A stretch of DNA of 57,548 bases from Synechococcales cyanobacterium CRU_2_2 (GTDB taxonomy: Bacteria > Cyanobacteriota > Cyanobacteriia > PCC-9006 > JAAUQQ01). This document shows positions 47,684-57,548 of the stretch, piece by piece. The notes beneath the pieces are model-generated. The model did not search any database. It was not told where the DNA came from and saw nothing but the letters and a program-made list of their open reading frames with translations. The stretch is from assembly GCA_012034805.1 (NCBI GenBank), contig JAAUOP010000012.1, positions 1-57,548 of the forward strand, in the 5' to 3' direction. Positions within the stretch are counted from its first letter, which is position 1. The number at the start of each line of letters is the position of its first letter. A program made the position numbers and the translations under genes.

Positions 47684-48454
47684 TCAGATCCCGATGCGTT
47701 CGGCAGATGGGCACAGATCTACGAGGGAGCAGCGATCGCAGGCGGGCTTACGCGCCTTGCACAAAGCCCGTCCGTGATAGATCAGCCGAATCGACCAATT
47801 CTCCCAGTCAGGCTGGGGGATCAGCTTCATCAGATCGCGTTCGATTTGTATCGGATTGTCAGATTTTGTAAACTTGAGCCGGTTGCTGAGGCGCTTGACG
47901 TGGGTGTCTACCGTGACACCGCTGTTGATGCCAAAGGCGTGGGCCAAAACTACGTTGGCCGTTTTGCGCGCCACTCCGGCCAGGGTCAACAATTCCTCTA
48001 TCGTCCGGGGCACCGCGCCGCCAAATTCGGTCACGATCCGGTGGCAGGCTGCTTGGATGTTTTTGGCCTTGTTGCGATAAAAGCCGGTGGAGCGCACGAG
48101 GGCTTGTAGTTCGTCTAGGTCGGCTCCAGCTAGGGCTGGAGCGTCTGGAAAGCGATCGAACAGCGCCGGAGTTACTTTGTTGACTCGTTCATCTGTGCAT
48201 TGGGCGGACAAGACCGTGGCCACCAGCAGCTGCACCGGCGTTTCATAGTCCAAGGAACAGGTTGCATCTGGATACAGTTCCGTCAGACGTGACAGTACCT
48301 CCAGGGCGCGCAGTTGCTGTTTTGTGCGTCGCCCCTTGGGGTTAAAAATGGCCGGAGAGTTCGCAGGCTTTGGCGCAGATTTTGGCGCAGATTTTGTCGC
48401 AGACTTTGGCGCGGATTTTGGCGCAGATTTTGGCGCAGAAGAATGGGCTGGCAT
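47684..48454 (-). CDS. nth: endonuclease III
   Basis: The 256-residue protein starts at 48454 (MPAHSSAPKS), 4 bases after the rseP stop. An N-terminal tail made of a 12-bp repeat (SAPK units) precedes the catalytic domain: VLSAQCTDERVNKVTPALF, the helix-hairpin-helix LLTLAGVARKTANVVL with the catalytic Lys, VDTHVKRLSNRL with the catalytic Asp, and the 4Fe-4S loop C-x6-C-x2-C-x5-C at the C-terminus. It removes oxidised pyrimidines from DNA and nicks the strand. Confidence 0.95.
   Translation of the reverse strand: MPAHSSAPKSAPKSAPKSATKSAPKSAPKPANSPAIFNPKGRRTKQQLRALEVLSRLTELYPDATCSLDYETPVQLLVATVLSAQCTDERVNKVTPALFDRFPDAPALAGADLDELQALVRSTGFYRNKAKNIQAACHRIVTEFGGAVPRTIEELLTLAGVARKTANVVLAHAFGINSGVTVDTHVKRLSNRLKFTKSDNPIQIERDLMKLIPQPDWENWSIRLIYHGRALCKARKPACDRCSLVDLCPSAERIGI
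48371..48442. repeat. 12-bp tandem repeat, six units, in frame
   Basis: Units of TGGCGCAGATTT (plus-strand reading) encode the SAPK tail of endonuclease III. Confidence 0.92.
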
Positions 48455-48458
48455 TGGC

Positions 48459-49550
48459 CTACTGTTGAAACAGCTGCTGGAACACGGGCAGCTGAATCGT
48501 GTCCTTGACAATCAAGAACATGCCCAGGCCGAGCAGCAAGAACAAACCGGTTTGCATGACCCCGTTTTGGAACTGCTGGGGCAAAGGTTTACCCCGCAGC
48601 CCTTCGACCAGCAAAAAGGCCAGTTGGCCACCGTCTAGGGCTGGAAGCGGCAAAATATTAATCACCGCGAGGTTGATGCTGATAAAGGCCGCAAAGAAAA
48701 ACAGATTGCCAGAATCAGAAGCGGCAATGCTGGAGCCCCACTGGACGATTTTGACTGGCCCCGACACCTGGGAGGCGGTTTCGTTAAAACGAGTCAGCAG
48801 CAAGCCAAAGCCTTGAAAAATCCGCTTGACCAGCTCCTGAAATTCGTTGGCAGCCAAGCTAAAGCTCTCCAAAAAGCCGTTGGGCCGCCGGTAGAGTGCC
48901 TTGCCGTTGGGGGCCAACTGAACACCGATGTGACCGCTGTTGTCTTCACCGACCTCGGGGGTAATCGAAAGGGCCAGCTGGCTGTCGCCCCGCTTGACCT
49001 GCAGTGCTACCGCTTGGTTGGGGCTAGACTTAATCGTCTCGACCAGACTCTGAACCTCAGTTTCGGCGGCGTCAAAGACGCGTCCACCGGCGCTGAGAAT
49101 GATATCTCCGGCTTGAAGGCCCGCCTTGGCCGCTGGAGAAGCGTCAAAAACTTGCGGGACAATGACACCCGGTTGTAGGTCGTAACCGTTGGGGACGCCA
49201 ATTAGGCCAAACTGCGTCACCAAAATCAAATAGGCAAAGAGTAAATTGGCAATTACACCTGCGCTGATGACGATCGCCCGGTCTAAGATCGGACGGTTCT
49301 TGAGCAAATTGGGATCCGTCGGCTCAATGTCGCTATCGGGATCGTCGTCCGGAAATCCGACGTAGCCCCCCAATGGAATCAGGCGCAGCGCATACTCGGT
49401 TTGCGAGCCTTGGTAGCGCAACAGGGCAGGTCCAAAGCCAATGCAAAACCGGTTGGCGTAGATGCCCTGGAGCCGAGCCGCGAGAAAGTGGCCGAGCTCA
49501 TGCACAAAAATTAGCAGGGCCAAAACCCCGATCGCGACCAAAACCGACAT
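48459..49550 (-). CDS. rseP: site-2 protease RseP
   Basis: The 363-residue membrane protein has the zinc motif HELGH near residue 18, the conserved FGPALLRY region, one PDZ domain (about 125-205; PAAKAGLQAGDIILSAGG) and the second active-site motif NILPLPALDGGQLAF near the C-terminus. It cuts transmembrane substrates such as anti-sigma factors inside the membrane. The length fits the single-PDZ cyanobacterial form. serS lies upstream on the same strand and nth directly downstream. Confidence 0.94.
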   Translation of the reverse strand: MSVLVAIGVLALLIFVHELGHFLAARLQGIYANRFCIGFGPALLRYQGSQTEYALRLIPLGGYVGFPDDDPDSDIEPTDPNLLKNRPILDRAIVISAGVIANLLFAYLILVTQFGLIGVPNGYDLQPGVIVPQVFDASPAAKAGLQAGDIILSAGGRVFDAAETEVQSLVETIKSSPNQAVALQVKRGDSQLALSITPEVGEDNSGHIGVQLAPNGKALYRRPNGFLESFSLAANEFQELVKRIFQGFGLLLTRFNETASQVSGPVKIVQWGSSIAASDSGNLFFFAAFISINLAVINILPLPALDGGQLAFLLVEGLRGKPLPQQFQNGVMQTGLFLLLGLGMFLIVKDTIQLPVFQQLFQQ

Positions 49551-49641
49551 AGATTCTTTGCCCTAGCGCTAGGTTAATGTTCCTTAATCTTTTTTATTCT
49601 AAGGGGGATCGCGGGCGATCGCCTCCCGGCAAGCGCCCCCG

Positions 49642-49680
49642 CCTGTTCTCAAGCCTGTCCTCAAGCCTGTTCTCAAGCCG
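49642..49680. repeat. 12-bp tandem repeat, three units, in a spacer
   Basis: Units of CCTGTTCTCAAG lie between the 3' end of serS and the rseP start. With the 7020 array this is an exception to the rule that spacer repeats avoid periods divisible by three. Confidence 0.9.
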
Positions 49681-49695
49681 ACTTTGACCGGACTC

Positions 49696-50976
49696 CTACA
49701 GAACTTCTCTGCGAAGATAGGGCTGTAGAACTGTGGGGATTTTAACCGCTCCGTTGGCCGCTTGGTAATTTTCCAAAATGGCGGCCATCGTGCGACCCAC
49801 GGCGAGGCCAGAGCCATTGAGCGTATGGGCAAACTGGGTGCCTTTGGTGCCAGCTTCTCGATAGCGGATATTGGCCCGACGGGCCTGGAAGTCGTAGCAG
49901 TTGGAGCAGCTCGAAATCTCGCGGTAGGTTTCGGCAGAAGGTAGCCACACCTCGAGGTCGTAGCACTTGGCGGCCCCGAAGCCGAGGTCTCCGGTGCACA
50001 GTTCAATGACGCGGTAGGGCAGCTCGAGCGCCTGCAAAATCGCTTCGGCATTTTGCCGCAGGGTTTCGTGTTCTGCTTCGGAGGTTTCGGGATTCACAAT
50101 CTTGATCAGTTCGACCTTGTTGAACTGATGCAGGCGAATCAAACCCCGAGTGTCGCGGCCATAGCTGCCAGCTTCGCGGCGGAAACAGGGCGTGTAGGCA
50201 CAGTGATAAATCGGTAGGGCGTCACTTTCGAGAATTTCATCGCGATAGAGATTGACCAGGGGAACTTCGGCGGTGGGGGTCAGCCACAGGTCATCGTCAG
50301 CACACTTAAAACTCTCTTCGGCAAACTTGGGGAGTTGGCCCGTGGCGGTGAGGGAGTCTGAGTTGACGAGAATCGGTGGCAAGGCTTCGATGTAGCCCGC
50401 TGCAATCTGCTGATCGAGCATGAAGGAGATCAGGGCGCGTTCTAGGGCTGCCCCCGCGCCGAGTAGGGTCACAAAACGGCTCTGGGCCACCTTGGCCGAT
50501 CGCTCAAAGTTGAAAATGCCGAGCTTTTCGCCCATTTCCCAGTGGGGCAAAATACCCTCGGGGCCGCGTTTGTGGGCGTCGCCCCAGCGATGTATCTCGA
50601 CGTTTTCGGTTTCGGTTTTGCCCTGGGGCGTTGTGTCGCTAGGCAGGTTGGGCAGCGTCAGCAGGATGTTTTGAATTTCGAGCTTGAGTGCCTTTTCTTC
50701 CGGGTCTAGCTCTGCTAGCTGGGTTTTGAGATCGTTGCCTTCGGTTCGTAGGGCAGCGATTTCCGGGCCTTGGGGGTCACTGCCGGATTTGATTTTTTGG
50801 CCGACTGCTTTGCCGATGGTGTTGCTGCGAGACTGGAGTTGCGATCGCCTCGTTTCCAAATCTCGCTGTCTTTGATCAAGCCTCAGCAGCGGCTGAAGAT
50901 CATAATCTCCCCCCCGCAGGCTCAGCTTTTCCTGGACGGCTACGGGATTGGCGCGGATCTGTTTAATGTCGAGCAC
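49696..50976 (-). CDS. serS: seryl-tRNA synthetase
   Basis: The 426-residue protein has the N-terminal coiled-coil arm (about 30-105), and class II motifs: motif 2 around [28 protein letters not shown], then motif 3 [22 protein letters not shown]. The start is [11 protein letters not shown] at 50976. It charges tRNA-Ser. The frame is intact. Confidence 0.96.
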   Translation of the reverse strand: MLDIKQIRANPVAVQEKLSLRGGDYDLQPLLRLDQRQRDLETRRSQLQSRSNTIGKAVGQKIKSGSDPQGPEIAALRTEGNDLKTQLAELDPEEKALKLEIQNILLTLPNLPSDTTPQGKTETENVEIHRWGDAHKRGPEGILPHWEMGEKLGIFNFERSAKVAQSRFVTLLGAGAALERALISFMLDQQIAAGYIEALPPILVNSDSLTATGQLPKFAEESFKCADDDLWLTPTAEVPLVNLYRDEILESDALPIYHCAYTPCFRREAGSYGRDTRGLIRLHQFNKVELIKIVNPETSEAEHETLRQNAEAILQALELPYRVIELCTGDLGFGAAKCYDLEVWLPSAETYREISSCSNCYDFQARRANIRYREAGTKGTQFAHTLNGSGLAVGRTMAAILENYQAANGAVKIPTVLQPYLRREVL

Positions 50977-51050
50977 GATTCAAGGTTTCGCATGTTTCGC
51001 ATTTTCAACCAACCAGCATAGCGTGGGAGTTTACGCTTCGGTGGCATTTT

Positions 51051-51120
51051 GTCATCGGGGTCTTGTCATCGGGGTCTTGTCATCGGGGTCTTGTCATCGG
51101 GGTCTTGTCATCGGGAGATT
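51051..51120. repeat. 14-bp tandem repeat, five units
   Basis: Four perfect units of GTCATCGGGGTCTT and one diverged unit lie between the divergent serS and glycosidase-like genes, where promoters of both would be expected. Confidence 0.95.
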
Positions 51121-51229
51121 TAATCCTGGGCTCAAAAATCCTTTTCTCGCGATCGCAACCCCAGGCGATAGAATCTCTAGTCTGTAACGTGTGTTCTGTG
51201 AAACAGGTGTTATCTCTTTGTCTGTTGAT

Positions 51230-52726
51230 ATGCAAGCATCTTCTCGTTGGTCTGTTCGTTGGCAACGCCTAAGGCAAAGTGCAGCCCTCACCCTCGGAGT
51301 CAGCCTCACCCTCCCGGCCTTTGTCCTGCCCCCTGCCCAAGCTCAGCTCGGCATGAGCTGTGCCCGTACCGCCGAAGAAGTCCAGGCCAAAAGCGATTTG
51401 CTGCGGGCCATGGTGGCGGGCGATCGCAAGGCCCAGCGTCGCTACGAAGAACGCATCAAAGATCACCTCAAACTCTTAGACGATTGCCGCCGTAAAAACT
51501 GGCCCGAAAAACAAGCGCTCTGGCTACGACTTTATCCCTGCGATGCCAAACCGGGGGTGCTCGAGCAAGTGCTCGACCAGGCTGTCAACATGGGCTACAA
51601 CCAGGTCTATGTCGAAGTGTTCTTTGATGGACGGGTGCTATTACCCCAGTCGAGCAACCCCACGGCTTGGCCCTCGGTGCTCAATCAGCCGGATCAGGCC
51701 AACACTGACCTGTTTAAGCTGGCCTTGGATAAAGGTCGTGAGCGTGGTCTAGAGATGTACGCCTGGATGTACACGATGAACTTCGGTGGAACCTACGGGC
51801 AACGGGGCGATCGCAAGGACACCCTCGCTCGCAATGGTCGCGGTCAAACTAGTCTCGACTTGGTTCCTGGCTCCACCCAAACCTTCATCGATCCGTACAA
51901 CCGCCTGGCCATCCGCGACTATTCTGTGCTGATGCAAGAGGTGATTAAACGCCGTCCCGATGGCGTGCTGTTCGACTATGTTCGTTACCCGCGCGGTAGT
52001 GGCTCCGCCTCGGTGGTGGGGGATGTGAAAGACTTGTTGGTCTATGGCACAGCCTCTCAGCAAGCGCTGATCAAACGAGCGACCAATGCCAAAGGACAAG
52101 AGCTGATCCGTCGCTTCGTTCAAAAAGGCCACATTGGCATCGGCGATCTTAAAGAACTCAACAAAAAATATCCCCGAGAACAAGAGCCTCTCTGGCAAGG
52201 GCGAATTTCCGGCACCCTCGGCAAATCTGCCTCCCTTGACCAACAGCAGCAAACCCTCCAGCAGGAACTTTGGTTCCTGAGCGTGGCCCATGCCTACCAA
52301 GGGGTGGTGGATTTTCTGGACATGGCAGCTCGTCCGGTGCAGCAAGCTGGGCTGTCCTCCGGGGCGGTCTTTTTCCCTGGGGGAAATAAGGCTGTGGGCC
52401 AGCGGGGTTTCGACTCGCGGATGCAGCCCTGGGATCGTTTTTCGCCCTCGCTGCAGTGGCATCCGATGGCCTACGCGGCTTGCGGTAGCGCAAATTGCAT
52501 CCTAGAAGAAGTTCGGGATGTGATTAACAGTGCACCGCCCGGTGTCAAAGTTCAGCCCGCCCTGGCCGGGGCCTGGGGACGCTCTGCCTACGGGAACCGG
52601 CCGTCCCTCGAGCAACAGATGGCGGGGTTGCGACCGCTCTCTAGCAGCATCACCACCGTCAGCCACTTTGCCTACTCTTGGCAGCAGCCGCAAAACGACA
52701 CCAATCGCAAGTCCTGCAGACTTTAG
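51230..52726 (+). CDS. secreted family 10-like glycosidase-fold protein
   Basis: The protein of 498 residues starts at 51230 (MQASSRWSVRW) with a signal peptide that ends AQAQ. The body has the TIM-barrel features of cyanobacterial family 10 glycosylhydrolase-like (DUF4015/GHL10-related) proteins: YNQVYVEVFFDGRVLLPQS, LEMYAWMYTMNFG, DGVLFDYVRYPRG and LQWHPMAYAACG. It is likely periplasmic and may act on glycans; activity is unproven. Its stop overlaps the convergent psiE gene by 4 bases. Confidence 0.82.
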   Translation: MQASSRWSVRWQRLRQSAALTLGVSLTLPAFVLPPAQAQLGMSCARTAEEVQAKSDLLRAMVAGDRKAQRRYEERIKDHLKLLDDCRRKNWPEKQALWLRLYPCDAKPGVLEQVLDQAVNMGYNQVYVEVFFDGRVLLPQSSNPTAWPSVLNQPDQANTDLFKLALDKGRERGLEMYAWMYTMNFGGTYGQRGDRKDTLARNGRGQTSLDLVPGSTQTFIDPYNRLAIRDYSVLMQEVIKRRPDGVLFDYVRYPRGSGSASVVGDVKDLLVYGTASQQALIKRATNAKGQELIRRFVQKGHIGIGDLKELNKKYPREQEPLWQGRISGTLGKSASLDQQQQTLQQELWFLSVAHAYQGVVDFLDMAARPVQQAGLSSGAVFFPGGNKAVGQRGFDSRMQPWDRFSPSLQWHPMAYAACGSANCILEEVRDVINSAPPGVKVQPALAGAWGRSAYGNRPSLEQQMAGLRPLSSSITTVSHFAYSWQQPQNDTNRKSCRL

Positions 52727-53164
52727 TCCTTGGCAGAGCTAGAGCGCACAATCCAGTAGCTCAGTGACAGCGTTAACACTGCCACCGAAGCCCCAAGAGC
52801 TGGACGCCACTAACACTTTTGAGGTCGAGCAAGATTATCTTGCGTGCAACAGCGGTAAGCGATGTGACGATGACTAGCTCTAGTTGCACATAGTGCTTAC
52901 GCAAGTAGGCCGTGATGTTTTGCAGCAGCTCTAGGGCGATCAACACCGTCAGAAAAAGCCAAAGACTTCCAACAGTGCTGTATTGAAAAACAACCGAGGT
53001 GCAAGCAACACATCTTGGATCAGCAGCAGGCTCAGATCAAACATTGCGACGAGGATGACCGCAATCATGCCCATGGCCAGCAGCTTGGCGACCAGGGTTT
53101 CGAAGCCACTGATGCCTCGCTTAAAACCGTCATCACTCAGGGCGTACTTGATTCGCTCAAACAT
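52723..53164 (-). CDS. PsiE family membrane protein, two apparent frameshifts
   Basis: The first frame (MFERIKYALSDDGF, two membrane segments) ends at 52949 after LLEVFGFF. One T restored in the T5 run (52951-52956 region) continues FLTVLIALELLQNITAYLRKHYVQLELVIVT and RKIILLDLKSVSGVQLLG. A second restored base near 52775 gives VAVLTLSLSYWIVRSSSAKD and a stop at 52723. The whole, about 147 residues with four membrane segments, matches the phosphate-starvation-inducible PsiE family, whose function is not known. Confidence 0.82.
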
Positions 53165-53304
53165 TACAATTTAAATGCAGGGTTTCTTTCACGGGTTTTG
53201 TTCAGTTTTCGTTCCCAAAACGATCCGGGTAATAGTTCCCTGATGCGAAGAACGGGGCAGGGGGAGATTCTACCCCCTGACATCACTGCATTCTACTAGG
53301 GTTC

Positions 53305-54882
53305 ATGCAAGAGGTTGTTTCTCGCCAGACATCGGCTCGTGCTTCACACAAAGAGCCATTTCACAAAGAGCCATTTCACAAAGAGCCATTTCACAAAGAG
53401 CCATTTCACAAAGAGCCATCGCGTAATCGGCCGTTGAATCGAGTGCCAGCTATTGATGTAACCCAGCCCGAAATCCTAGAAGCCGTCCTCGAATCTCATC
53501 TCCAGTCCTACCCAGCGGCCCAGACCACGCGACTGGAAGTATGCGCTGAGCCAGAGGGTCTCCACCTTCGTCTGACGGACGCCACCTGCCCCGATCCGCT
53601 CTTGATGATGAACTATCTGGGAGCAAGGCTAGCAACGCTACCCATAGGGCGATCGCAGCGGGTTAGTTTTTCGGGGGCTAGCGATGCCCAAGGTCGCCCG
53701 ACTTGGATTGGCTTTATGGATGTGGCAGAGTTTGTCGATGCAGAGTTTGCCGATGCAGAGTTTGCCGATGCAAAGTTTGCCGATGCAGAATTTGTGGCTG
53801 TGGCTGCGACCCCGACACCCGAAGGTCTCACCTCGCCTGCTGTGGAGGGGGAATTGGTTTTGCCCGAGTTGCGATCGCCCCAAGATTACGAACGATTTAT
53901 TACCGACCACAGTAGTTGGTTTACCCCAGTCGTCAAGGCGAATGCCAGACTGCACAACTTTGCCAAAGCCACCCAACGCGAGCGTATTGCCGAAACTGCC
54001 AAGCTGCTGGCCCACACACTGACGCCAGCCGAAACCTTGCTCGATGTCATGCCGGTGCGCTATCGCCGCCGTTCTAGCAGTCTGATTTTGACCAATCAAC
54101 GGCTGTGGTGCGTCTGCGAGTCTCTGAGGCTCCAACGTCCCTCGACGCAGGATTTGTTTCTTTTTCTCAGCGAGCTGGAGCAGATCGAGATCGCCGAAAA
54201 TGGTCTCAGGGTTCAGCCGGAGCCTCAGGGGGGTGATCAGCTGGGATATCAGTCGGATTATCAAATTTATTTCAATGTGGGCGAATCCCAAAACCTGGAA
54301 ATTTTGCTTTCCTATTTCACCAGAGTGGTGCGGCGACCGGTGATTGCCGAAACGACCCCCTTAAAAATCCGCCAAGCTGCGGGATTGGGTCTGGTCGCTT
54401 CACTGGTGCTGGGGGTCGGTTGGACTGTAGCGGGAGGGATGGACGTTTTCCTCCGTCAGGTGCCGCTGGAGCAGCAGGCGGTTGAGCCTCAAGGCCTGGA
54501 TGCTGGGAACTTGAATGCTCAAAGCCTGAACGCTCAGAGTCTGAAGGCTCAAACGCCTACCGTGGAGACGATCGCACTCCCCAGCCTTGCTACCTCGACC
54601 CTAGCCGATTCCCACCCCAAGTTATCCCACTGCCTCGATCGCTTTAACCAGTCTCTCAACCCCAACGGCTACGCCGCCCTCAACCGGGTGACCCAGACCT
54701 TGATGATCCGTTTGGAACAGTTCACGGGTCGTTATGCCAATGGGGTTGAGTTTGATGCACTAGCCGAGCAGATGGCCCAGGAGGCGTTTGCGAGCTGCGA
54801 TCGCACCTCCGTGAATCAAGTTCGGGTCGAAGGGGGTCGCTACTCGTTTTTTCGGGGTCGAAACGCTAAAAATTACGAATAG
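53305..54882 (+). CDS. unrecognised cyanobacterial membrane protein with repeat-expanded regions
   Basis: The 525-residue protein opens with a 15-bp-repeat leader (HKEPF units). A first conserved-looking block follows (about 50-135), then a DAEFA repeat insert, a block around PQDYERFITDHSSWFTPVVKANARLHNFAK (about 195-240), and a region that resembles a PH-like fold (SLILTNQRLWCVC...SELEQIEI). A membrane segment lies near 352-375 (GLGLVASLVLGVGWTVAGG). A third repeat (LNAQS units) precedes a C-terminal block with two Cys (SHCLDRFNQSL, FASCDRTS). I recognise no catalytic motif. Confidence 0.7.
   Translation: MQEVVSRQTSARASHKEPFHKEPFHKEPFHKEPFHKEPSRNRPLNRVPAIDVTQPEILEAVLESHLQSYPAAQTTRLEVCAEPEGLHLRLTDATCPDPLLMMNYLGARLATLPIGRSQRVSFSGASDAQGRPTWIGFMDVAEFVDAEFADAEFADAKFADAEFVAVAATPTPEGLTSPAVEGELVLPELRSPQDYERFITDHSSWFTPVVKANARLHNFAKATQRERIAETAKLLAHTLTPAETLLDVMPVRYRRRSSSLILTNQRLWCVCESLRLQRPSTQDLFLFLSELEQIEIAENGLRVQPEPQGGDQLGYQSDYQIYFNVGESQNLEILLSYFTRVVRRPVIAETTPLKIRQAAGLGLVASLVLGVGWTVAGGMDVFLRQVPLEQQAVEPQGLDAGNLNAQSLNAQSLKAQTPTVETIALPSLATSTLADSHPKLSHCLDRFNQSLNPNGYAALNRVTQTLMIRLEQFTGRYANGVEFDALAEQMAQEAFASCDRTSVNQVRVEGGRYSFFRGRNAKNYE
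53347..53421 (+). repeat. 15-bp tandem repeat, five units, in frame
   Basis: Units of CACAAAGAGCCATTT encode HKEPF repeats near the N-terminus of the unrecognised membrane protein. Confidence 0.95.
53725..53799 (+). repeat. 15-bp tandem repeat, five units, in frame
   Basis: Units of GCAGAGTTTGCCGAT encode acidic AEFAD repeats inside the same protein. The first and last units are diverged. Confidence 0.93.
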
Positions 54883-54931
54883 TTCCCTAATGGTGTCGCC
54901 AATGTTGGATGATCATCGGGGAAAAAATTAA

Positions 54932-56577
<1,646 letters not shown>

Positions 56578-56604
56578 GGGAATGGGAAATGGGGAGGGGG
56601 AAGC

Positions 56605-57021
56605 TCAAGATTCGTAGGCATCAGGGTTTTGGGTGCGGTCTTCGATGTCTGCCAGAGTCTTGAGCACCAGCCGCTTGGCTTGGAGCTGCCAACCCAGTTT
56701 CTGAATCGAAAAAGTCGCAATCCCGCCAAAGAACGTCGCCAAAAGATCCAGGGGCTGGAACATCGAAATTCCCAACAACAAGCCCAAACCCGTAATACCC
56801 AAGAACGGTAAGGCCACCAACTGGCGATTGGTTTCAATCAGTTTGCGGATTGGATCCTGGGGCATTTCTGCCTCAAGGGCGGCTCGAATCTCCTGTTGCT
56901 GCGCAGGGGGAATGGCGAGGCCAATCTTGCGGCGAAGCTTTTCGATTTTGCGAGCCTCGGTGCTGTACTGGGCCAGCTCATCCTCCGCCATCAAGACGAG
57001 ACGCTCTTTCTGCTGCTCCAT
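56605..57021 (-). CDS. hypothetical membrane protein, 138 residues
   Basis: The protein has a charged helical N-terminal half (about 1-65, likely coiled coil), then two hydrophobic segments (ALPFLGITGLGLLLGISMF and LLATFFGGIATFSI, about 70-105) and a charged tail ending NPDAYES. I recognise no named domain. It may be co-transcribed with purU. Codon use and position support a real gene. Confidence 0.65.
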   Translation of the reverse strand: MEQQKERLVLMAEDELAQYSTEARKIEKLRRKIGLAIPPAQQQEIRAALEAEMPQDPIRKLIETNRQLVALPFLGITGLGLLLGISMFQPLDLLATFFGGIATFSIQKLGWQLQAKRLVLKTLADIEDRTQNPDAYES

Positions 57022-57329
57022 GGCGATCGCACCCCCGCCTCAGCGGCTGTAGTCTTCATTGCTCAGCCTTCCATTATGACGGCGATCGACCCACTTCTAA
57101 CTCCCTGGGTAACCTCGATCCTAGGCTCCAGTCCCAGGCCCCTAAAAATAAACAAAAAAAAGGAGAGTCACTCAAGTGACTCCCCCGATCATCAGGGTGC
57201 ATCTACATGTCTATTTGTACCGCACAGGGGTGGGGGGTGTCACCCCCTTTAGGCTATTTTTTTGCAAGTTCAGTAAAATCACTTGATTTTCCGTATCAGA
57301 AAATCTGCCTCGGAAAAGCTTTGGCAGCT
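57022..57329. other. 308-bp spacer downstream of gatB
   Basis: It holds the gatB terminator at 57154-57182 and a small G/C hairpin near 57231-57249 (GGGGGTGTCACCCCC). It presumably also holds the promoter of the small membrane protein gene. No gene is seen. Confidence 0.6.
57154..57182 (-). terminator. rho-independent terminator of gatB
   Basis: GAGTCAC (57165-57171) and GTGACTC (57176-57182) form a perfect stem with a 4-base loop. On the minus strand the stem is followed by CTCC and eight T residues (A8 at 57154-57161). It lies about 150 bases after the gatB stop. Confidence 0.85.
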
Positions 57330-57548
57330 TTATCCCTGTAATTTTTGAGTCAAGATTTGGTTGGAGAGCTGTGGGTCAACGCGGCCACCGCTTTGTTTCA
57401 TCAGCTGACCGACAAAAAAGCCCTGGAGCTTGGTCTTGCCCGCACGGAACTGCTCGACTTTGTCTGGATTGGCGGCCATGACCGCGTCGATGAGGGCGCG
57501 ATCGCCTCCGGATCCGAGAGTCTGGGTCAGGCCTTCGGGCGTTCCACC
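57330..57548 (-). CDS. gatB: Asp/Glu-tRNA amidotransferase subunit B, C-terminal part (5' end outside window)
   Basis: The minus-strand frame is open to the right edge and gives 72 residues ending QILTQKLQG. It contains the GatB/YqeY domain end: DAVMAANPDKVEQFRAGKTKLQGFFVGQLMKQSGGRVDPQ, where the FFVGQVMK-type motif is diagnostic. With GatA and GatC it converts Glu-tRNA-Gln and Asp-tRNA-Asn to the amide forms. Confidence 0.93.
   Translation of the reverse strand, partial: GGTPEGLTQTLGSGGDRALIDAVMAANPDKVEQFRAGKTKLQGFFVGQLMKQSGGRVDPQLSNQILTQKLQG

Overview
The window is cyanobacterial. The palindrome GCGATCGC (HIP1), a hallmark of many cyanobacterial genomes, occurs dozens of times in genes and spacers. 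The gene content agrees: a urtABCDE urea transporter, urease accessory genes, ClpC, a DUF98 chorismate lyase, a ComFB protein, RseP, Uma2 (DUF820) proteins and two-component hybrids. I cannot name the genus. The window is chromosomal and there are no rRNA or tRNA genes, insertion sequences, phage genes or CRISPR arrays that I can see.

Layout. 1-4.1 kb: the 3' end of a sensor kinase, then a large kinase whose sensor domain is a UrtA-like amide/urea-binding fold. 4.1-10 kb (mostly minus): an ABC-2 exporter pair, an endonuclease/exonuclease/phosphatase protein, a stand-alone condensation-fold acyltransferase and a response regulator-histidine kinase. 10-19.3 kb: chorismate lyase, a SNF2 helicase, a RecD-like helicase, a class 3 lipase, a TIGR04168 phosphoesterase and a peptidoglycan-binding protein. 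19.3-28.5 kb (minus): two PstS-like binding proteins with C-terminal anchors, acetyl-CoA synthetase and a one-module NRPS-like enzyme (adenylation-carrier-thioesterase). 28.9-36.2 kb: clpC, a family 4 uracil-DNA glycosylase, a phosphoribosyltransferase, ComFB, a VanY-type peptidase and an M41-like membrane protease. 36.3-45.8 kb: ylxR, an Fe(II)/2OG hydroxylase, ureE-uma2-ureF-ureG and urtABCDE, which together form a urea uptake and urease-maturation block. 45.8-57.5 kb: a second uma2, a YgjP-type metallopeptidase, a tiny zinc-ribbon gene, serS-rseP-nth, a glycosidase-like protein, psiE, an unknown membrane protein, fabG, purU and the 3' end of gatB.

Two features cut across the whole window. 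First, at least a dozen otherwise well-conserved genes or domains are broken by what looks like one missing base, usually in a homopolymer, and never by an extra base. This is most simply uncorrected sequencing error, so I annotate these genes as single CDSs with frameshifts rather than as pseudogenes. Second, short tandem repeats are scattered everywhere. Inside genes their period is nearly always a multiple of three (12, 15, 18, 21 bp); between genes it is mostly 10, 11, 13, 14 or 16 bp. This points to continual repeat expansion filtered by selection for reading frame.

The most interesting biology is the UrtA-like sensor kinase near a complete urea transporter, and the NRPS-like enzyme, whose thioesterase carries Cys where Ser is usual and which lies directly downstream of acetyl-CoA synthetase.
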